From Candidatus Cloacimonadota bacterium (GTDB taxonomy: Bacteria > Cloacimonadota > Cloacimonadia > Cloacimonadales > Cloacimonadaceae), in contig JAGOGT010000044.1 in assembly GCA_017996595.1 (NCBI GenBank), positions 1-7,949 on the forward strand: a stretch of 7,949 nucleotides of DNA, written 5' to 3'. The notes beneath the pieces were generated by a model, which saw nothing but the letters and a program-made list of their open reading frames with translations, had not been told where the DNA came from and searched no databases. The translations under genes were made by a program, and so were the position numbers. Shown piece by piece: positions 1 through 7,106 of this stretch (positions are counted from its first letter, which is position 1; each line of letters opens with the position of its first letter).

Positions 1-1484
1 CCCTGATCCACAGGAGTGAAAGAGAAATTGATCAGATTGCCACCGCCAACCAGATTGGCAGGGCCATTCCAGCTTACGGCCAGGATTCCCGGCTCGGGAT
101 TGGTAACTGATACTGATCCCGCAGCAGAAATGGTTCCGGCAAGATCAGCACCATTAAAATTAAGGAAATTATGATCATAGTGGAGATTGAATTCGTAGTG
201 ATTCACATTCCAGCTTCCCAGTATGGGATTGGTATTCAGGCGCAACATAAAATAATCGCCCACGGTGGCATTGGCGGCATGCATGCGTACTTTGGTATTG
301 GCAATGCTGTAATTCTCCGGAATAGTATTGATAATGGCCGATTGGCTTTGATTGAAATCCCCGCTGGGATTGATATTGGTAACGTAGTAGTAGCCGTTGC
401 TGGAACCGCTCCAGCCAAAATTAAAATGGAAGTAATCCGCCGTGTCATAGCCATCAATCACGAAGGCATGTCCACCGCCAGCTCCATGACCGCTGTAATA
501 TACAGGGCTGCCATTATCTATCTGACTCTTCAGCAGGGCGTTCCAATTGGCCAGGGAATAGCTGGTACGATTCACGATCTCTGCCTGAGGATAGCGGAAA
601 TGATCCACCATGGCATCGGCAGCATCATAACTCTGTGCGCCGGAACCATCCGGGGCATAGCCCATATTTACGGAAACCCCCAGGTGATATAGTAACGTTG
701 CCACTGGGATATTCGATCCCCCCACGGCATCAGGCATTTCGTCCCAAAGGTAGGTGGTGGCGCCAAAATTCGCGCTTTGATAGCCGTAACCCATGGCGTA
801 ATAGGAGTTATTACCCACGCCGGTGGTGGGATGATTCCAATATTTCATCACCATGGCCATGGCTGTAGCCACGCAGCCTGCATATACATGCCCGCCGGGA
901 CCTTCGGGATCGGCGGGGCAAAGCTCATTATAGGGCCAGCCCTGATCCCAATTAGTAGTCATCAGAGGCTGCACCGAACGTTCGTTTCTGGTATCGGAGG
1001 TGAATCTGCCACGCAGCAATTGCTGCCACTGGTGCTGGTATTCGGGCAGGTCAATTGGCGCTGTCTTCAGCGCTGCGATCTGATCGGCATAATACTGAAC
1101 CCACTCCAGCAAAGCGGGAGGGTATGAAGCTTTGGGCGTTTGGGCTTCATTATTATAGCCCAAAACCGGAATAGAATTGTCATCGGCAGAGAGCAGCACG
1201 AAGCTGCCATTGGGATATTCCACCAGATAGAGCAGAGGAAGTTCGGCTTTTTCTGCATCGTAAAAATCTGAGCTGCTGCGGAAGCTGCTATTTATATAGC
1301 TCTTTATTGTCGGTGTACCCAGCTCTGCTTTTGTGGCTGAAGGCTGTGCGCGCAACCAGTTTTCCGCAGCCTGCAGCGCAGTTTGCGGCTGCACAAAAAC
1401 TGACAGCAGCGGGATAGCGGTCAGTACCAACAGCATTATCAAGAGCATGGGTTTTATCAATTTTATGTTGATCAGAACGTTCAT
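1..1484 (-). CDS. Secreted C10 (streptopain-like) cysteine peptidase with Spi-type propeptide and cohesin-like module, 3' end missing
   Basis: Reading the minus strand from the ATG at 1484-1482 gives 494 codons with no stop to the window edge, so the C-terminus is missing. Residues about 12-31 form a hydrophobic signal segment. Residues about 35-112 resemble the Spi inhibitor propeptide of the C10 family (FVLLSADDNSIPVLGY). The catalytic domain, about 172-390, carries the nucleophile Cys204 in AGCVATAMAMVMKYW and the catalytic His339 in GGGHAFVIDGY, followed by FHFNFGWSG, a typical C10 segment. Residues about 396-494 look like a cohesin-type beta sandwich (VGDYFMLRLN, then YEFNLHYDHNFLNFNG). 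Known C10 enzymes are exported zymogens activated by removal of the propeptide; extracellular protein or peptide degradation is inferred here. Related proteins often end in a cell-surface sorting domain, which would lie outside the window. An in-frame ATG at 1496-1494 exists, but the Shine-Dalgarno site falls inside that extension, so 1484 is preferred. The gene diverges from uvrA. Confidence 0.9.
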   Translation of the reverse strand, partial: MNVLINIKLIKPMLLIMLLVLTAIPLLSVFVQPQTALQAAENWLRAQPSATKAELGTPTIKSYINSSFRSSSDFYDAEKAELPLLYLVEYPNGSFVLLSADDNSIPVLGYNNEAQTPKASYPPALLEWVQYYADQIAALKTAPIDLPEYQHQWQQLLRGRFTSDTRNERSVQPLMTTNWDQGWPYNELCPADPEGPGGHVYAGCVATAMAMVMKYWNHPTTGVGNNSYYAMGYGYQSANFGATTYLWDEMPDAVGGSNIPVATLLYHLGVSVNMGYAPDGSGAQSYDAADAMVDHFRYPQAEIVNRTSYSLANWNALLKSQIDNGSPVYYSGHGAGGGHAFVIDGYDTADYFHFNFGWSGSSNGYYYVTNINPSGDFNQSQSAIINTIPENYSIANTKVRMHAANATVGDYFMLRLNTNPILGSWNVNHYEFNLHYDHNFLNFNGADLAGTISAAGSVSVTNPEPGILAVSWNGPANLVGGGNLINFSFTPVDQ

Positions 1485-1488
1485 GGTT

Positions 1489-1494
1489 CCTCCC
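1489..1494 (-). promoter_or_regulatory. Ribosome binding site of the C10 peptidase gene
   Basis: The minus strand reads GGGAGG, then AACC, then ATG. The spacing of four bases is short but workable. This site decides the start codon: the alternative in-frame ATG four codons upstream overlaps the site itself and has no comparable sequence before it. Confidence 0.7.
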
Positions 1495-1512
1495 ATTTTA
1501 TTCAATAAAGCT

Positions 1513-1518
1513 AATATA
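1513..1518 (-). promoter_or_regulatory. Candidate -10 element for the C10 peptidase gene
   Basis: The minus strand reads TATATT here, five of six matches to the sigma-70 -10 consensus, about 28 bases before the start codon. That would give a leader of roughly 20 bases containing the GGGAGG site. No recognisable -35 box lies 16-18 bases upstream, so this rests on the -10 alone. Confidence 0.3.
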
Positions 1519-1553
1519 CAAGAATTGTTCCATAACTGGCTTTAATTCAGCTT

Positions 1554-1576
1554 CGGGTGATTGTACAAATTGCCCG
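1554..1576 (+). other. Hairpin with G-U pairs, better formed in plus-strand RNA
   Basis: As plus-strand RNA this folds into a nine-pair stem closing a five-base loop (GUACA). It pairs CGGGUGAUU with AAUUGCCCG, including two G-U wobbles. The minus-strand transcript would have C-A mismatches at those two positions. A hairpin that pairs fully only as plus-strand RNA suggests transcription in that direction, although chance is possible. No U-tract follows, so it is not a standard intrinsic terminator. Confidence 0.4.
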
Positions 1577-1589
1577 GAGGCTCCTGCAT

Positions 1590-1729
1590 AAAGCCTTCCC
1601 TCCATCCTCCATAGAACCCATGGGATGGTATCAGCAGATCTTCCTGAGAAGCACCAATGAATTTCATTGGAGGCGGGTAGCCGATGAGTTGCATGGGGAT
1701 TATGGGGTTCTATGGAAGAAGAAGGTTTT
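1590..1729 (+). other. Long imperfect inverted repeat enclosing smaller hairpins; possible structured RNA or remnant of a dispersed element
   Basis: Two stems are stacked. Positions 1590-1598 (AAAGCCTTC) pair with 1721-1729 over nine pairs with one G-U. Positions 1608-1619 (TCCATAGAACCC) pair perfectly with 1705-1716 over twelve pairs. Between them is an asymmetric internal loop of nine and four bases. Inside the arms are CUUC-CUGA-GAAG at 1640-1651 and the palindrome CCAATGA-ATT-TCATTGG at 1654-1670, giving a branched layout. I do not recognise a known RNA family or an insertion sequence: there is no transposase and no flanking target duplication that I can see. It could be a non-coding RNA, a small non-autonomous element, or a degraded sequence. 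Confidence 0.45.
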
Positions 1730-1822
1730 GTTGCGTTTGCATAGTGATCCAGAGTTCTCTATAGCTTCAGCCCGTCTAAGGGGGGAACCTTGCAGGAATT
1801 CTTCCTGGATAACTGAATTCAT

Positions 1823-1850
1823 TTGACAGCCAGCCAAGCTCCAAAATCAT
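1823..1850 (+). promoter_or_regulatory. Candidate sigma-70 promoter of uvrA
   Basis: A perfect TTGACA at 1823-1828 is followed after 16 bases by AATCAT at 1845-1850, four of six matches to the -10 consensus. Transcription would begin near 1857, leaving a very short leader that just includes the ribosome site. The -35 match is exact, but the -10 is only fair, and no LexA-type operator is visible nearby. Confidence 0.45.
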
Positions 1851-1858
1851 GCACAAAA

Positions 1859-1865
1859 GAGGTGA
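1859..1865 (+). promoter_or_regulatory. Ribosome binding site deciding the GTG start of uvrA
   Basis: GAGGTGA lies three bases before the GTG at 1869. It matches the extreme 3' end of 16S rRNA, so the close spacing is acceptable. This supports the GTG start, and the encoded N-terminus (MKTKIIIKGASEHNLKNI) aligns with the usual UvrA beginning. Confidence 0.7.
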
Positions 1866-1868
1866 GCA

Positions 1869-4763
1869 GTGAAGACAAAGATAATTATTAAAGGTGCAAG
1901 TGAACATAACTTAAAGAACATAGATCTGGAATTGCCCAGGAACGAACTGGTCGTATTCACCGGAGTATCCGGTTCCGGAAAGTCATCATTGGCATTTGAT
2001 ACTCTCTATGCGGAAGGGCAAAGGCGTTACGTGGAATCACTTTCAGCCTATGCCCGGCAATTTTTGGGGCAGATGGAGAAGCCCAAGGTTGATTACATCG
2101 AGGGTTTATCCCCGGCGATTGCCATTGAGCAGAAATCAGCCAGCAAGAATCCCCGCTCCACGGTGGGGACCATCACCGAGATCTACGATTACCTGAGGGT
2201 GCTTTATGCCCGCATTGGCAAGCAGTATTGCCATAGTTGCGGACGCCCGGTTGGTTCGCTTACCATCGATCAGATGGTGGAACACCTGATGGAGCATCCC
2301 GAAGGAACCAAGCTGCAGATCGTGGCCCCCCTGGTTCAGAACCGTAAAGGCGAGCACAAGGATGAACTGGAGCAGCTTCGTCAGGAAGGCTTTGTCCGCG
2401 TGATCATCAATGGCAAGATGCGTTCGCTGGACGAGGAGATCATACTGGACAAGAAAAGCAAGCACAATATCGACGTGGTGATCGATCGCATTGTGATCAA
2501 ACCTGGAATCGAAAGCAGAATGAGCGATTCGCTGGAACTGGGCTTGAAGCTTGCCGAAGGTACAATTAAAATAATCGCAGGTGAGGAACAGACGCAGGAT
2601 AATACCACCATCCTCTCCTCGCAGAATTCCTGCCCGAACTGCAATATCGGTTTTGAAGAATTATCTCCTCAGAGTTTTTCGTTCAATAGCCCCATCGGAG
2701 CCTGCACCACTTGCAACGGGCTTGGCTACAAGCTGGAGTTTGATCCTGATCTGGTAGTGCCAAATCCCGAGCTGAGCATAATGGAAGGTGCTGTGGCAGC
2801 ATGGGGGAGACTGGAAGCGAAGCAGCAAAGCTGGACCATGAATACGATCCGCAATCTGGCTCATGCCTATAGTTTCTCGCTGCAAACTCCCTGGTACCAG
2901 CTTCCGGAAATAGTGAAGCAATTGGTTCTCTATGGTTCCAAGGGCCGGAAATTCAAGATTGCCTGGCAAAATGAGCGGGGCAGTGGCGAATTTATGATGC
3001 GTTTTGAAGGAGTTATACCCCAGCTTGAACGCAGAATGCACGAAACTACTTCCGAGGAAATGCGGCGCTATTACATGCAATTTATCAGCGATAAGCCCTG
3101 TCCGGATTGTGAGGGGAAAAAGCTGAAAGCATCGTCTCTGGCGGTAAGAATTAAGGACCTGAACATTGGTGACACTACTTCTCTTAGTATCAGTCAAGCT
3201 CATGAATTTTTCAGTAAACTGGATCTGAAAGGCAATCGCAAAATCATCGCAGAAGAAATTCTGAAAGAGATAACCAATAGACTTGGCTTTCTGCTGAGTG
3301 TGGGATTGCATTACCTTACGCTGGATCGCCGTTCGCCTACTCTTTCCGGTGGGGAAGCGCAGCGGATCAGACTGGCCAGTCAAATTGGCAGTCAGCTTGT
3401 GGGAGTGATGTACATCCTCGATGAACCCAGCATTGGCCTGCATCAAAGGGATAATGCCAAGCTGCTGAATATGCTGCTGCAGCTTCGGGATCTGGGGAAT
3501 TCGGTGATCGTGGTGGAGCATGATGAAGATACGATGCGCGGCGCGGACAGGATAGTAGATTTTGGCCCCAAAGCGGGGATCTACGGTGGCGAAATCGTAG
3601 CCGTGGGAAATGTAGATGAACTCATCAATCATCCCACATCGCTTACGGGAGCATATCTTTCGGGCCGCAAAAAGATACTCATTCCCGATATAAGGATCAA
3701 ACCCGATGCCCGTGTGATCGGGATCAATAATGCACGGCACAATAATCTGAAAAATCTCAATATCGAGATCCCGATAGGACTGTTTGTGTGCATCACCGGC
3801 GTTTCGGGAAGCGGGAAAAGCAGCCTGATCAATCAGACCCTCTATCCCTATCTGCATAATCATTTTTTCCGCACCACGCACAAGGTGGGGGCTGTAGATG
3901 CGATTACCGGCATTGAGCATATCGACAAGATTATTGCCATCGACCAGCAGCCTATCGGACGCACTCCGAGGTCTAATCCCTGCACTTATATCAAGCTCTT
4001 TGATCCTATCCGCAATCTCTTTGCGGAACTCCCCGCGTCTAAAATTCGGGGCTATAAACCCGGACGCTTTTCCTTTAATGTGAAAGGCGGACGCTGTGAA
4101 GCTTGCGAAGGGGCTGGAGTGAAACAGATCGAAATGCACTTTATGGCCGATATCTTTGTTACCTGCGAGGTTTGCAAAGGCAAAAGATACAATCAGGAAA
4201 CGCTATCCGTGCGCTATAAAGGCAAAAACATTGCCGAAGTTCTGGATATGGATGTGCAGGAAGCGGTGGAATTCTTCGAGGCTGTGCCCTCCATCCGGCA
4301 GAAATTGCTTACCCTGCACGAAGTGGGCATGGATTACATCAAGATCGGTCAGCCCTCCACCACGCTTTCTGGAGGCGAAGCACAGCGCATCAAGCTTTCC
4401 CGCGAACTGAGCAAAGTTTCCACCGGTAATACCCTCTATCTGCTGGATGAACCTACCACGGGATTGCACTTTGAGGATATCAACCGGCTGCTGCAAGTGC
4501 TTAAGAAACTGGTTGCCATGGGGAATACCGTTGTGGTTATCGAACATAATCTGGACATGATTAAAAGTGCGGATTGGATCATCGATCTGGGTCCCGAGGG
4601 TGGAGATGAGGGTGGAAAGGTTATTTTCACCGGTACTCCCGAAGAGATCATAAATTGCCCAGATTCGGCCACGGGGATTCATTTGAAACAGCATTACGAT
4701 CGCGAACAAGCCGTGCCGAAGCCTAAAAAAGCCGGTACCCGCAGAAAAGCAGCAGCAAAATGA
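1869..4763 (+). CDS. uvrA: UvrABC excinuclease subunit A (damage-recognition ATPase)
   Basis: UvrA is the cytoplasmic DNA-damage sensor of nucleotide excision repair; its dimer loads UvrB at bulky lesions. All hallmarks are intact in 964 residues, close to the usual 940-960. The first ATPase has Walker A GVSGSGKSS (32-40), signature LSGGEAQRIRLASQ (492-505) and Walker B YILDEPSIGLH. The second has Walker A GVSGSGKSS (644-652), signature LSGGEAQRIKLSREL (833-847) and Walker B YLLDEPTTGLH. Zinc-binding pairs are visible at Cys121/124 with Cys411/414, Cys255/258 with Cys279/282, and Cys743/746 with Cys766/769. The C-terminus carries a basic tail (about 945-964, KPKKAGTRRKAAAK). The GTG start is supported by its ribosome site. 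The stop overlaps the next gene's start by four bases, pointing to an operon with the amylase. uvrB and uvrC are not in the window. Confidence 0.98.
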   Translation: MKTKIIIKGASEHNLKNIDLELPRNELVVFTGVSGSGKSSLAFDTLYAEGQRRYVESLSAYARQFLGQMEKPKVDYIEGLSPAIAIEQKSASKNPRSTVGTITEIYDYLRVLYARIGKQYCHSCGRPVGSLTIDQMVEHLMEHPEGTKLQIVAPLVQNRKGEHKDELEQLRQEGFVRVIINGKMRSLDEEIILDKKSKHNIDVVIDRIVIKPGIESRMSDSLELGLKLAEGTIKIIAGEEQTQDNTTILSSQNSCPNCNIGFEELSPQSFSFNSPIGACTTCNGLGYKLEFDPDLVVPNPELSIMEGAVAAWGRLEAKQQSWTMNTIRNLAHAYSFSLQTPWYQLPEIVKQLVLYGSKGRKFKIAWQNERGSGEFMMRFEGVIPQLERRMHETTSEEMRRYYMQFISDKPCPDCEGKKLKASSLAVRIKDLNIGDTTSLSISQAHEFFSKLDLKGNRKIIAEEILKEITNRLGFLLSVGLHYLTLDRRSPTLSGGEAQRIRLASQIGSQLVGVMYILDEPSIGLHQRDNAKLLNMLLQLRDLGNSVIVVEHDEDTMRGADRIVDFGPKAGIYGGEIVAVGNVDELINHPTSLTGAYLSGRKKILIPDIRIKPDARVIGINNARHNNLKNLNIEIPIGLFVCITGVSGSGKSSLINQTLYPYLHNHFFRTTHKVGAVDAITGIEHIDKIIAIDQQPIGRTPRSNPCTYIKLFDPIRNLFAELPASKIRGYKPGRFSFNVKGGRCEACEGAGVKQIEMHFMADIFVTCEVCKGKRYNQETLSVRYKGKNIAEVLDMDVQEAVEFFEAVPSIRQKLLTLHEVGMDYIKIGQPSTTLSGGEAQRIKLSRELSKVSTGNTLYLLDEPTTGLHFEDINRLLQVLKKLVAMGNTVVVIEHNLDMIKSADWIIDLGPEGGDEGGKVIFTGTPEEIINCPDSATGIHLKQHYDREQAVPKPKKAGTRRKAAAK

Positions 4764-6943
4764 GTCTTTATCGTTTCACCTATTCTCCTCTCACTGCCGG
4801 TGAACATACTGTAGGCCTGGCAGGTGATTTTTCAGCTTGGAAGATCATTCCCATGCAAGATCTGGGGGGGATATTTCAGCATGTGCTGGAGATACCGGTG
4901 GGCAAATATCACTATAAACTGATAGTGGACGGCGTGTGGATGCATGATGAGAATTGTGCCATCAAAGCGCCGGATCCCTATGGTGGCTACAATTCGGTAC
5001 TTATCATCTATCCCGAGGAACAAGCCCGGCTGCAGTGGGATAAATTGCCCGAGCTCTATCTGCATAAGCCTGTATCAGATTTTGTGCAGTTTATTCGGAG
5101 CAGTGAGCTTGGAGGCGAATTACGTTTCACCTGGCCTGCGGGAATGGCGGATAAAGTATTTCTACAGCAACAAGATAAGCGCATAAGCCTGAGAAGAATC
5201 GGCGGCACCGCAATCAGCGATGTGTATCAGCTGCTGTTGGACGCGGAGATGGCAGGGCTTAAGCATTTCCCTGATTTCTCATTTTTCATTGAGATTAACC
5301 ATCATCATAAACGCCTGTATCTGGATGCCAAAGGGCTGCATACCGAAGCAGGCATGGATACGCCTATCATCATAAATGTTTCAGGGGAAGAGATTTTCGA
5401 AGTTCCACAGTGGGTGGGGAAGAGCATTATCTATCAGATATTTCCCGATCGTTTCTGTAATGGCGACCGGCATAAGAATCCCGATTTCAGCCAGTGGTAC
5501 TATCATGATTGCAAAACTCCTCCGCCAGAGGGTGAATTCCTGCCTCCGGAAAAGGAGTATTACCACTTTGTGGACGATTGGTACGACGTTTCGGGGCTGA
5601 AGCAAAGTCCCTATCTACCCGAGGCCAAGCCAGACTGGTGGTCATTTTACGGTGGCGATATTCCGGGAGTGCAAAGCAAGCTTAGCTATCTAAAGGACTT
5701 AGGCATCAACACTATTTATTTCAATCCTCTCTGGCAGGCCAAATCCAATCATAAGTATGATTCCGCAGATTATCACAGCATCGATCCCCAATTTTCCACT
5801 ACCCAGGAAATGATAGATTTCGTGGAGATTGCCCATCAGCAAGGCATAAAGATAATTCTGGATGTGGCTTTCAATCATACCGGTGAAACTTTTTGGGCAT
5901 TCCGGGACTGCGTGGAGATAGGCGAAGCCTCGCCATACTGGAACTGGTACGATTGGTTTAAATGGCCGCTGCCCAAGCCGTTACCGCCTGATTTCAAGCC
6001 CAAGGAGTACTATCAATGCTGGTGGGGTATCAAAGACATGCCCGATCTGAATTATGATCTGGCTCGTCCTCACCCCGATGAAAATGCCATCCGCGATATC
6101 AAAGATGCCTCTCCCAATTGGCCTTTGGTGGATTATTTGCTGGGGGCCGTAAAATGGTGGCTTCTGGATATTGGCATCGATGGCTTTCGCCTGGATGTAC
6201 CGGACGAAGTGCCCTTCTGGTTTTGGGAACTATTTCGCAGGGAAGTGAAAAAGGCCAAGCCTGATGCCTGGATTGTAGGCGAAATATGGCATCATGCGGA
6301 AGACTGGATTTCTGCCAGATACTTCGATTCGGTAATGAACTACGCCTGCTTCAAGAATCCTGTAATCGATTACTTTATCCTCGGCCAGATCAGCAAAAGG
6401 GAATTCGTGAAGCAGATTGAAACAGGCCTGGCCCTATATCCCTGGCATGCCCTGCAGGCGATGATGAATCTCCTGGGCAGCCACGACACCCTTAGAATCT
6501 TCAGCCTGGCCAAGGGAAACACCGCCCTGATCAAACTCGCGGTGCTCTTCCAGATGTGCTTTATCGGCGCTCCCCACATCTATTATGGGGACGAGATTGC
6601 GCTGCCGGGTGCCAAAGACCCGGATAACCGCCGTCCCTTCAATTGGAAGTACCTCGAGGATCCGGAACTCTGTGCCTACCGGGATTACTATAAGGCCTTG
6701 ATCCTGCTCCGCAAAGAGCACCCAGCCTTATCGGAAGGTAGCTTCAGCTTCCTTGAAACCGGGAGCAGTCTGCTTGCTTTTGAGCGTGAAGACCGGCATG
6801 AAAAGCTGACGATTATCATCAATGCGGATAGTAGTCCCCAGCCCTGCTTGGCCAAAACCAATCAGAAAATCCTTTTCGGCCACCTCGCAGCGGGTGATAA
6901 GCAAATCGAAGGCATATCCGGCATTGTTTTCATCGAAAAGTAA
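4760..6943 (+). CDS. Cytoplasmic GH13 alpha-amylase family enzyme, cyclomaltodextrinase/neopullulanase type
   Basis: The 727-residue protein has no signal peptide and probably hydrolyses maltodextrins or cyclodextrins inside the cell. Residues about 1-84 resemble a glycogen-binding CBM48/AMPK-type domain (VGLAGDFSAW, then YHYKLIVDGVWMHDE). Residues about 105-195 look like a second Ig-like domain of the CBM34 kind. The TIM barrel runs from about 217 to 640. Region I is DVAFNH (368-373), region II GFRLDVPDE with nucleophile Asp479, region III GEIWH with acid/base Glu508, and region IV GSHDT with Asp576. Region V is MPDLN (427-431), where typical neopullulanases have MPKLN; MPDLN is known from the intermediary GH13_36 group, so the exact subfamily is uncertain. 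A C-terminal beta domain follows to 727. The ATG lies within the uvrA stop (ATGA) and no strong Shine-Dalgarno site precedes it, so translational coupling is likely. Substrate preference cannot be read from sequence alone. Confidence 0.93.
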   Translation: MSLYRFTYSPLTAGEHTVGLAGDFSAWKIIPMQDLGGIFQHVLEIPVGKYHYKLIVDGVWMHDENCAIKAPDPYGGYNSVLIIYPEEQARLQWDKLPELYLHKPVSDFVQFIRSSELGGELRFTWPAGMADKVFLQQQDKRISLRRIGGTAISDVYQLLLDAEMAGLKHFPDFSFFIEINHHHKRLYLDAKGLHTEAGMDTPIIINVSGEEIFEVPQWVGKSIIYQIFPDRFCNGDRHKNPDFSQWYYHDCKTPPPEGEFLPPEKEYYHFVDDWYDVSGLKQSPYLPEAKPDWWSFYGGDIPGVQSKLSYLKDLGINTIYFNPLWQAKSNHKYDSADYHSIDPQFSTTQEMIDFVEIAHQQGIKIILDVAFNHTGETFWAFRDCVEIGEASPYWNWYDWFKWPLPKPLPPDFKPKEYYQCWWGIKDMPDLNYDLARPHPDENAIRDIKDASPNWPLVDYLLGAVKWWLLDIGIDGFRLDVPDEVPFWFWELFRREVKKAKPDAWIVGEIWHHAEDWISARYFDSVMNYACFKNPVIDYFILGQISKREFVKQIETGLALYPWHALQAMMNLLGSHDTLRIFSLAKGNTALIKLAVLFQMCFIGAPHIYYGDEIALPGAKDPDNRRPFNWKYLEDPELCAYRDYYKALILLRKEHPALSEGSFSFLETGSSLLAFEREDRHEKLTIIINADSSPQPCLAKTNQKILFGHLAAGDKQIEGISGIVFIEK

Positions 6944-6968
6944 AACTATTTCATGGATTCCCAAGTAA

Positions 6969-6987
6969 CTAAAGGGTGCGCCTTTAG
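6969..6987. terminator. Hairpin after the uvrA-amylase unit, possible terminator
   Basis: CTAAAGG and CCTTTAG form a perfect seven-pair stem around the loop GTGCG, 25 bases past the amylase stop. There is no T-run after it, so it does not meet the intrinsic terminator pattern. It may instead protect the 3' end or act with another factor. Confidence 0.4.
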
Positions 6988-7016
6988 GCAAAATATATCC
7001 CTGCTAATAATTATCT

Positions 7017-7022
7017 TATAAT
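7017..7022 (+). promoter_or_regulatory. Candidate -10 element ahead of rlpA
   Basis: A perfect TATAAT sits about 157 bases before the rlpA start. No good -35 lies 16-18 bases upstream. It is also part of a small inverted repeat (ATTAT-CTT-ATAAT at 7010-7022, flanked by CCTG and CAGG). If used, it would create a long leader carrying the hairpins at 7058-7106. In AT-rich sequence an exact match can occur by chance. Confidence 0.25.
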
Positions 7023-7057
7023 CAGGCTTTGAATACACAAATGATAAAGTGAATAAG

Positions 7058-7106
7058 CTTACAGACGTAAGGTATAAGTACATGTATATCATACGTATAT
7101 ATGTAC
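7058..7106 (+). other. Two consecutive hairpins in the rlpA upstream region
   Basis: CTTAC-AGAC-GTAAG at 7058-7071 is a perfect five-pair hairpin. It is followed by a 29-base element at 7078-7106 in which GTACATGTATAT pairs with the segment ending in ATATGTAC over twelve pairs, two of them G-U, around a five-base loop. Copies of ATAAGTA (7074-7080 and 7108-7114) flank the second hairpin. The symmetry would suit either a regulator binding site or a structured leader. No known riboswitch pattern is recognised. Confidence 0.35.

Larger units (their letters stand above)
1485..1868. other. Divergent intergenic region without a convincing protein-coding gene
   Basis: These 384 bases separate the peptidase start from the uvrA start. 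The first 65 bases are AT-rich and hold the peptidase ribosome site and a possible -10. From 1554 onward base composition shifts and several self-complementary segments appear: a hairpin at 1554-1576, a two-part long stem bringing 1590-1619 against 1705-1729, CUUC-CUGA-GAAG at 1640-1651, a perfect palindrome at 1654-1670, and a six-pair hairpin at 1793-1807. A reading frame from GTG 1557 to 1826 encodes 89 residues, but it has no ribosome site, no recognisable motif, and part of it is dictated by the palindrome, so it is not called as a gene. No canonical LexA/SOS box is visible ahead of uvrA. Confidence 0.6.

Noticed and set aside
171..692. A 173-codon plus-strand frame
   Set aside because: It is antisense to the C10 peptidase, whose catalytic Cys and His motifs and continuous frame are unambiguous on the minus strand.
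1590..1729. An insertion sequence or integron attachment site
   Set aside because: There is no transposase, no terminal target duplication and no recognisable attC core sites. Only the inverted-repeat structure itself can be supported.
1557..1826. An 89-codon plus-strand frame in the divergent intergenic region
   Set aside because: It has a GTG start without a ribosome site, no known motif, and runs through hairpins and a palindrome that dictate part of its residues. Its stop overlaps the candidate uvrA -35 box.
1485..1868. A LexA/SOS operator upstream of uvrA
   Set aside because: I looked for CTGT-N8-ACAG and GAAC-N4-GTTC type boxes and found none; lineage-specific LexA sites cannot be excluded.
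2661..4139. A 492-codon open frame on the minus strand opposite uvrA
   Set aside because: It lies wholly antisense to a complete, highly conserved uvrA, has no recognisable domain, and long antisense frames are common opposite coding sequence with this codon use.
4203..4709. A 168-codon minus-strand frame inside uvrA
   Set aside because: It is opposite the second ATPase signature and Walker B region of uvrA and shows no independent coding signal.
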